Below, piece by piece: positions 28,806 through 34,245 of a stretch of DNA of 34,245 bases; the stretch's first letter is position 1, and each line of letters starts with the position of its first letter. Made by a program: the position numbers and the translations under genes. The stretch is from an uncultured Shimia sp. (lineage in GTDB: Bacteria; Pseudomonadota; Alphaproteobacteria; Rhodobacterales; Rhodobacteraceae): contig CALGEH010000217.1 of NCBI GenBank assembly GCA_937881735.1, positions 1 to 34,245 of the forward strand, read 5' to 3'. The notes under the pieces were generated by a model that saw nothing but the letters and a program-made list of their open reading frames with translations, searched no databases and was not told the origin of the DNA.

Positions 28806-29408
28806 ATGACTTTGAAGGATTCCAGTATGTTGACGCGCCGTGCATTTGTTGCGGGCACGGCCGCTGCGCTGGGTGCGCCAGCGATTGCGCAGGAAATGGA
28901 TGCAAGCGGGACCGTCGAGATCGAGCGGGAGGTGACGGAGACCGTGCGGCGCAACATCTCCAGCTTCCGGTCGCTTGATTGGCGGCCCTATTTCTCGAAC
29001 CTCAACAATGGGGCGATTCTCGTCGATATCGATTCGCGGGCGCTGCATTATTGGAGCGCGGATGGTGGCACCTATAAGCTTTATCCCTCCAGCGTCCCTC
29101 TGAGCGAGGATCTGACCCGGCGCGGCCGCACGTCCGTGGTGCGCAAGGTCGAGGGTCCAAGCTGGCGGCCCACGCCCTCCATGCTTGAGCGGAACCCAGA
29201 TTGGCCGCCATTTGTGGGCCCCGGGCCGGATAACCCGCTGGGCACGCACGCACTTTACCTCAGCTGGACTTATTACCGGATTCACGGCACGCATGACACG
29301 CGCAAGATTGGGCGCCGGTCATCCAACGGATGCATCGGCCTATACAATCAACACATCGCCGAATTGTTCGGAATGGCTAATGTGGGCACTCAGGTGTTGC
29401 TAATTTGA
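28806..29408 (+). CDS. Secreted L,D-transpeptidase (ErfK/YbiS/YcfS/YnhG-like)
   Basis: Tat-like N-terminus MLTRRAFVAGTAAALGAPAIAQE; ALYLSWTYYRIHGTHDTRKIGRRSSNGCIGLYNQHI catalytic HGT...SNGCIGL. Confidence 0.92.
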   Translation: MTLKDSSMLTRRAFVAGTAAALGAPAIAQEMDASGTVEIEREVTETVRRNISSFRSLDWRPYFSNLNNGAILVDIDSRALHYWSADGGTYKLYPSSVPLSEDLTRRGRTSVVRKVEGPSWRPTPSMLERNPDWPPFVGPGPDNPLGTHALYLSWTYYRIHGTHDTRKIGRRSSNGCIGLYNQHIAELFGMANVGTQVLLI

Positions 29409-29552
29409 CGAAAAGCGGGCGGTTTATTGAGTCATAGTGTCAAGTTGCGTTTGCATTCGTCTGTGATAGCTGATTAGAAAACTAACACGAGGTTAAGTGT
29501 TGGGTGCTTGACGCTGCGCTCTGCGTGGCCAAGCCAATTTCTGGAGGATACT

Positions 29553-29741
29553 ATGAAAAAACTCGCTCTCGCTGCTGCTCTGTCCGCTGCTGCCACGACC
29601 GGTTTCGCCGGCAACATGGAAGAGCCTATGATGGAAGCGCCCGTCATCGTTGAAGAAACTGCTGCAAGCTCGTCTGCTGCAGGCATCTGGATTCCCCTGG
29701 TGCTGCTGGCAATCGTTGCTGCTGTGGTTGCTGCTGACTAA
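29553..29741 (+). CDS. Small secreted/membrane protein (62 aa) of unknown function
   Basis: MKKLALAAALSAAATTGFAGN signal peptide, acidic Met/Glu-rich linker, C-terminal hydrophobic helix IWIPLVLLAIVAAVVAAD; GGAGG RBS (ctggaggatactATG). Confidence 0.8.
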   Translation: MKKLALAAALSAAATTGFAGNMEEPMMEAPVIVEETAASSSAAGIWIPLVLLAIVAAVVAAD

Positions 29742-29764
29742 TTCGGCACTTCACTACCGACATG

Positions 29765-29796
29765 AAAAAGGCGGTGACTTCGGTCACCGCCTTTTT
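29765..29796. terminator. Bidirectional rho-independent terminator
   Basis: AAAAA-GGCGGTGAC-TTCG-GTCACCGCC-TTTTT: perfect 9-bp stem, UUCG tetraloop, A/T tracts on both sides, between convergent genes. Confidence 0.95.
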
Positions 29797-29828
29797 CTTT
29801 TGTTCAAAGGCTTTAAACGCGGCTTGGC

Positions 29829-30893
29829 TTAGCGCACCCAGCCTTTGAGGTTGGATTTGATGATCTCGCCCAGCGCCTGCACATGTGCGTCATTGTCGTT
29901 GAGGCAGGGGATATAGGTGAAATGCTCGCCGCCTGCTTCCTCAAACGCCTCTTTGATCTCTTCGTTGATCTCTTCGAGCGTTTCGATGCAATCGGCAGAG
30001 AAGGCGGGCGCGATCACTGCGATGCGTTTTTTTCCATCTTCTTCCGCAAGCCGTGCCACTTCTTCCACCGTATAGGGCTTTAGCCATTCCTCGGGACCAA
30101 AAACCGATTGGAAAGTGGTCGTGATACGATCCTCGCTCCATCCCAGCTTCTCGCGCAGCAGGCGGGTCGTTTTCTGGCATTGGCAATGATAGGGGTCGCC
30201 CTGCATCAGATACCGCTTCGGCATGCCGTGATAGGACACGACGAGCATTTCGGGCTCTTCCTCGGCTTCGGCATAAGCATCCGTCACGGATTGCGCGAGC
30301 GCCTGAATATAGAGATCATTCTCAAAATAGGGCTCAACCGTGCGGGCGGCGGGCTGGCGGGTTTCTTCCATCAGCGCGCGGAAAAACTGGTCATTGGCCG
30401 TGCCTGAGGTGGCGCCGGCGTAATGTGGGTAGAGCGGGAAGAAGAGGATGCGGGTACAGCCGGCCTCGGTCATCTCGCGGACCTTGGATTTGGTCGACGG
30501 GTTGCCGTAGCGCATGCAGAAATCCACCATGATCTCATCGCCCAGATCGCCGTGCAGCTTGTCCGCGATGGCGGCTGTCTGGTCGCGGGTGATGGTCATC
30601 AGAGGGCTTTCGTTTTTTTCCTCGTTCCAGATGGATTTATAGGCCGCGCCGCTGGTGAAGGGGCGTTTGCTCAGGATGATCAGCTGCAACAGCGGCTGCC
30701 ATTTCCACGGAGCGTAATCAATCACACGACGATCAGAGAGAAACTCGCTGAGATAACGGCGCATGGACCAATAATCATAATTGTCCGGCGTGCCGAGATT
30801 GGCCAGAAGGATTCCCGTCTTTGCCGCAGGCACCGGAGGGTGATCGGCGGGCGCGTGCACCGGGCAGGTCGCGATTTTGGTCGTGTCCAGCAT
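29829..30893 (-). CDS. hemH: Ferrochelatase
   Basis: TGILLANLGTPDNYDYWSMRRYLSEFLSDRRVIDY, LFFPLYPHYAGATSGTANDQF, VVSYHGMPKRYLMQGDPYHCQCQKTTRLL, APAFSADCIETLEEI. Start could be 30914. Confidence 0.96.
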   Translation of the reverse strand: MLDTTKIATCPVHAPADHPPVPAAKTGILLANLGTPDNYDYWSMRRYLSEFLSDRRVIDYAPWKWQPLLQLIILSKRPFTSGAAYKSIWNEEKNESPLMTITRDQTAAIADKLHGDLGDEIMVDFCMRYGNPSTKSKVREMTEAGCTRILFFPLYPHYAGATSGTANDQFFRALMEETRQPAARTVEPYFENDLYIQALAQSVTDAYAEAEEEPEMLVVSYHGMPKRYLMQGDPYHCQCQKTTRLLREKLGWSEDRITTTFQSVFGPEEWLKPYTVEEVARLAEEDGKKRIAVIAPAFSADCIETLEEINEEIKEAFEEAGGEHFTYIPCLNDNDAHVQALGEIIKSNLKGWVR

Positions 30894-30950
30894 GTTGGGG
30901 TCAGCTCCTGTCATCTCACCGCCACCGAAATAGGGGGAAAACAGCTGAGG

Positions 30951-31772
30951 TCAATCCTCAAGTGGTGTCTCCTTAGTGCCCAGAGCCTCGGCCAGGCGGG
31001 CGCCGGCGGAGCCAGGACGCAGCGGTTTTTGCTGTGAATCATCAGGAGCCCAGCCGGTCAGGACGATCATGTCATATGTGGTGATCAGACGCGCCTCGCT
31101 ATCTGCGAAATGGGCGGCATAAAGTTCGGACGCGCGGGTGAAGAGCGTGCGGCGGGCCATATGGCGGGGCCGGGCCGTCATGGCGTTGGTCTCTCCCATG
31201 GCGCGAAGATCATGCATCAGCGCATGTATATCGGCGTAGGACGCGCGCAGGGCCACGCTATCGGCCACAGGCAGGGCAAAGCCCGCGCGCTGCAAGAGCC
31301 CGCCCATATCGCGCAGCTCCCCCATGGGTGCCACGCGCGGAGAGAGGCCGCCCGTCACTTCCGTTTCGGCCTGTGCGAGCGCTGTGCGTAACTCATTGAG
31401 CGTGGTGCCGCCCAGAAGCACGGTGAGCATCAGCCCATCGGGGCGCAGCGCACGGCGCATCTGGATGAGTTGCCCCACCGGATCGTTGGCCCAATGCAGG
31501 GCGAGCGCATGGATGACCAGATCGTGCGATGCGGGCTCCAGCGCGAGGGTTTCGTCATCCGCGATGATCGGCGCTTCGGGGAAGGCTTTGGCCCAAGGGT
31601 CAGGCCATCCGGTGACAATCACCGGTGCCGTAAAGGATTTGTTAACCATGGAGAGGCGATCCTGCACCTCCTCTATGCCCGCTTCGTGCAGGAACAGGGC
31701 TGGCTTTGCCGCTGCGCGAGTGCGGTGCTGGATAAGGGCCATGCGGTCGGTGAGGGGGGCAGGTGCGGTCAT
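30951..31772 (-). CDS. SAM-dependent methyltransferase (BioC/NDUFAF5-like)
   Basis: FLHEAGIEEVQDRLSMVNKSFTAPVIVTGWPD, HDLVIHALALHWANDPVGQLIQMRRALRPDGLMLTVLLGG; divergent from comF. Confidence 0.85.
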   Translation of the reverse strand: MTAPAPLTDRMALIQHRTRAAAKPALFLHEAGIEEVQDRLSMVNKSFTAPVIVTGWPDPWAKAFPEAPIIADDETLALEPASHDLVIHALALHWANDPVGQLIQMRRALRPDGLMLTVLLGGTTLNELRTALAQAETEVTGGLSPRVAPMGELRDMGGLLQRAGFALPVADSVALRASYADIHALMHDLRAMGETNAMTARPRHMARRTLFTRASELYAAHFADSEARLITTYDMIVLTGWAPDDSQQKPLRPGSAGARLAEALGTKETPLED

Positions 31773-31777
31773 GAGGG

Positions 31778-32010
31778 GTGATATACGTGAAGCTCGGCGC
31801 AATTCAATTGGCCTTGCGGATGGTTTACCCGCCGCGCTGCATTGGCTGTGGCGATATGGTGGACAGCGATTTCGGCCTTTGTGGGCCGTGCTGGCGCGAT
31901 ACGCCCTTCATCCTCGGCACTTGCTGCGACAGTTGTGGCAAGGCGCTGCCGCCTGCGCCCGGAGATGACAGCGGTGATGAGGTTGAGGCAATCCAATGTG
32001 ATGCGTGTAT
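31778..32010 (+). pseudogene. comF: ComF family protein, N-terminal Zn-finger region only (truncated at a junction)
   Basis: LRMVYPPRCIGCGDMVDSDFGLCGPCWRDTPFILGTCCDSCGKALPPAPGDDSGDEVEAIQCDACM = ComF N-terminus; the phosphoribosyltransferase domain is missing and the frame continues into an ABC ATPase. Confidence 0.85.
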
Positions 32011-32722
32011 GTGTAGGCTATTGATTTTTCAAAGCCCAGATCAATCGCTGAACCCAGAGCAACGCATCGGTCAGATCCTAGAACGGCCATTGCAGTTCTA
32101 CTTCGACATGGCCCCTGCAGATCGCAAGAAGCGGGCGATAGAATTGTTGGAGATGGTGAACCTGCCTGCGGACTACTATCGCCGCTTTCCCGCCGAATTG
32201 TCGGGGGGTGAAAAACAGCGGGTGTCCATCGCGCGTGCCTTTGCTGCTGAACCGTCGGTCATTGTTTTCGATGAGATTATCGCGTCGCTCGACACGGTTG
32301 CGGCCAAAAACATCATGGGTCTTTTGTGCGACTTACAGGACAAAGAGGGCACAGCTTGTCTATTTATCACTCATGATCTGGCAACTGTGGCGGAATACGC
32401 TGATCATGTGGCAACATTCTATGGCGGGCGGCTGATCCAGGAGAGCCCAAAAACAACCGCCTTCTCCGCTCCGCATCACCCCTACAGCAATCTACTGATA
32501 CAATCGGTGCCTTTACTGGACGTCAAATGGCTTGAGACGGTTGGGCAACGAAAGGATGTGTTGCTGGGTCTTTCCAATAACACAATCCTGCACGACAACG
32601 GTTGCGGGTTTCGCGAACGTTGCATCAACCGAAGCCCAGCCTGCGAGCAAAGCGTGCCGCCCGTAACACAGTCCGTCGACGGCAAACGCATCATGTGTTT
32701 TGCGCCGGCCGAACAGGACTAG
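32011..32722 (+). pseudogene. Oligopeptide/dipeptide-type ABC transporter ATP-binding protein, C-terminal part (no Walker A)
   Basis: LIFQSPDQSLNPEQRIGQIL (Q-loop), LSGGEKQRVSIARAFAAEPSVIVFDEIIASLD (signature, Walker B, D-loop), FITHDLATVAEYAD (H-switch), C-terminal GCGFRERCINRSPACEQSVPP; in frame with comF' upstream. Confidence 0.88.
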
Positions 32723-33162
32723 CTGTGTAAACTGAAGCGACTCTGGCCCGTTCTGAATTGCAGTAACGCCGTGAAGCGATTTGCATGTGTCTGTTAGAGT
32801 TGCAATCTTACAACCGACCATTCCCGCTGAAACGCGCGGGATTTGCCGGAGATCTTGGCCAAGTGACACGCGGTTACAAATTCATGCCTGTCGTCAGGGA
32901 TAATGACCACATTACAAGCTAGCTGTGTATCTGGGCAGCCACATCTGAGCCCAGCCACGATGATCCAAGAGGGCTTCTTTGAGAGCACTGAAACCGGAAT
33001 AATGTATGGATCAAACGCCCTATCTGGATCATCTAACGATTTCTAGTGGAATGTCTGCCGTGCAACGGAATAAAAATTATCCGTTTCGGACCTCGCCATG
33101 CGTTAACTACGGCTCCTTAACCAGTTAAACCGACACCACGCTTCAACCTCAATTGTAGGGCG

Positions 33163-34140
33163 CTAGTGATGATGATGGTGATGGTGATGCACATCAGACT
33201 TGGTGAAACTGCCTTCACGGATCAGGCCCGCCTCCTCGAGATCGGTCCAAAGCGCGTCAGGCAAGCGCGCATGCTCTGCCGCAAGAGATTTCTCCACAGC
33301 CGCGACCGACGTAGCCCCAGTGAGTACAGACACAACCGCCCAATGCAGAAGCGGAAAATGAAAAGCCGCATCCTCAATTCGGACGTGATGCGCGTCGCAG
33401 ATCGATTTCATCTCGGCCACACGCAGTTGATCTTCCTCCGGTGCTGCATCACTGTTCGCAGCCGCCGATAGAGTTGGTCCTGCAAATAAACCGTCAGCTC
33501 CGTCCTGGGCAGCGATGACCACGCCAATACCGCGCGTCTCGCAGAGAGGCAGGAAACTTTCGAGCGCACCCTGTTCCAAGAGCGTGTATCGACCCGAAAG
33601 CAGGAACATATCGAAATCGCCCTGTTCCGCCATCCGCTGGCAGGGTTCCCACTGGTTGGCCGCCGCGCCAATGGCTTTGATCGCGCCTTGGTCGCGCAAA
33701 GATAACAGCGCTTTGTAGCCGCCGTTCATAAACTCGGTAACCCGAGCAGTCAGAGCAGAACTTGACTGGTGCGTGAGCAGGTCCAGGTCCTGCGCGAACA
33801 GGATGTCGATCCGGTCCATGTTCAATTGTTCCAAACTGTGTTCGAAGGCGCGCATGACACCGTCATAGGTGTAGTCATACGCCTGCGACTGCAGCGACTT
33901 GTCTATGGATGCAACGTTACTTGCATACTTACCTTGTCGGTCAGTCTGCACGTTTATGCCAATTTTGGTGGATAGCACATAGCTGGCACGGTCCTTGCTA
34001 CCCAAAAACTCCTTCAGCCTGGCTTCCGACAACCCGGACCAGTGTAACGGATCCGTATCGAAAAAACGCACACCTGCTTTCCAGGCGCAACTTAGAATAC
34101 TGTGCGCTTCAAAATCGCTGAGGGGCTCATCGGGGCGACC
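33163..34140 (-). pseudogene. Aldo/keto reductase (D-threo-aldose/fucose dehydrogenase-like), 5' truncated, C-terminal His8
   Basis: Open frame from 34143; PLSDFEAHSILSCAWKAGVRFFDTDPLHWSGLSE, YVLSTKIGINV, HSLEQLNMDRIDILFAQDLD, AIGAAANQWEPCQ, SGRYTLLEQGALESFLPLCETRGIGVV; ends SDVHHHHHHHH. First beta-strand region missing. Confidence 0.82.
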
Positions 34141-34141
34141 A

Positions 34142-34245
34142 CTTCAACAGATCGTTCTGCATGCTCAGGTCCGCATACATCCGCTTAAGCCGACGGTTCT
34201 CTTCTTCCATCGCTTTCATTTGGCTGACCATCGACGCATCCATGC
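34142..34245 (-). mobile_element. IS3-family transposase orfA fragment (truncated at a junction and by the window edge)
   Basis: Minus-strand reading MDASMVSQMKAMEEENRRLKRMYADLSMQNDLLK is the coiled-coil end of IS3-family orfA; then runs off into WSPR-stop. Confidence 0.85.

Noticed and set aside
33103-33128. TTAACT...AGTTAA inverted repeat downstream of the AKR
   Set aside because: Only a 6-bp AT-rich arm with a 14-nt loop and no T-tract; too weak to call a terminator or IS end.
33166-33189. His8 tail as cloning-vector contamination
   Set aside because: Not excluded, but flanking DNA shows no familiar linker, protease site or T7 terminator and the codons are mixed; kept as a finding pending a vector screen.
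1-34245. CRISPR arrays, tRNA/rRNA genes, phage, toxin-antitoxin or defence operons
   Set aside because: No regularly spaced repeats, tRNA-like cloverleaf segments, or recognizable defence/phage protein motifs were seen.

Overview
Compact, high-GC alphaproteobacterial chromosome segment. By gene content and order it looks like Rhodobacteraceae/Roseobacter-type and origin-proximal (inference; no search was run). From left to right it carries mnmE(3' end)-mnmG-rsmG-parA-parB, hemW-rdgB-rph (minus), hrcA-grpE, a CocE/NonD hydrolase and mutS (minus), a maeB-type malic enzyme, msrA, a class-IV aminotransferase plus sulfotransferase-like pair, argG, ilvA, an Hpt protein divergent from a REC-SpoIIE/PP2C regulator, a NUDIX gene, hslO-NUDIX-cca-rlmD-like, an L,D-transpeptidase/CAP/L,D-transpeptidase envelope group, a 62-aa small membrane protein, hemH, a BioC/NDUFAF5-like methyltransferase, and the 5' part of comF. 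Two perfect 16-bp parS sites (TGTTTCACGTGAAACA) lie in the first codons of mnmG and rsmG. The last ~2.2 kb (about 32,010-34,245) is different. comF is fused in frame to a headless oligopeptide-type ABC ATPase. It is followed by a poorly coding spacer, a 5'-truncated aldo/keto reductase with substituted catalytic residues and a native-looking C-terminal His8 tail, and a truncated IS3-family orfA. This is either a rearranged mobile-element scar or an assembly chimera. I see no clear defence, CRISPR, BGC or phage system. The best leads are the right-end mosaic, the His-tailed aldo/keto reductase, the aminotransferase/sulfotransferase pair, the Hpt/PP2C module and the parS-encoded N-termini.
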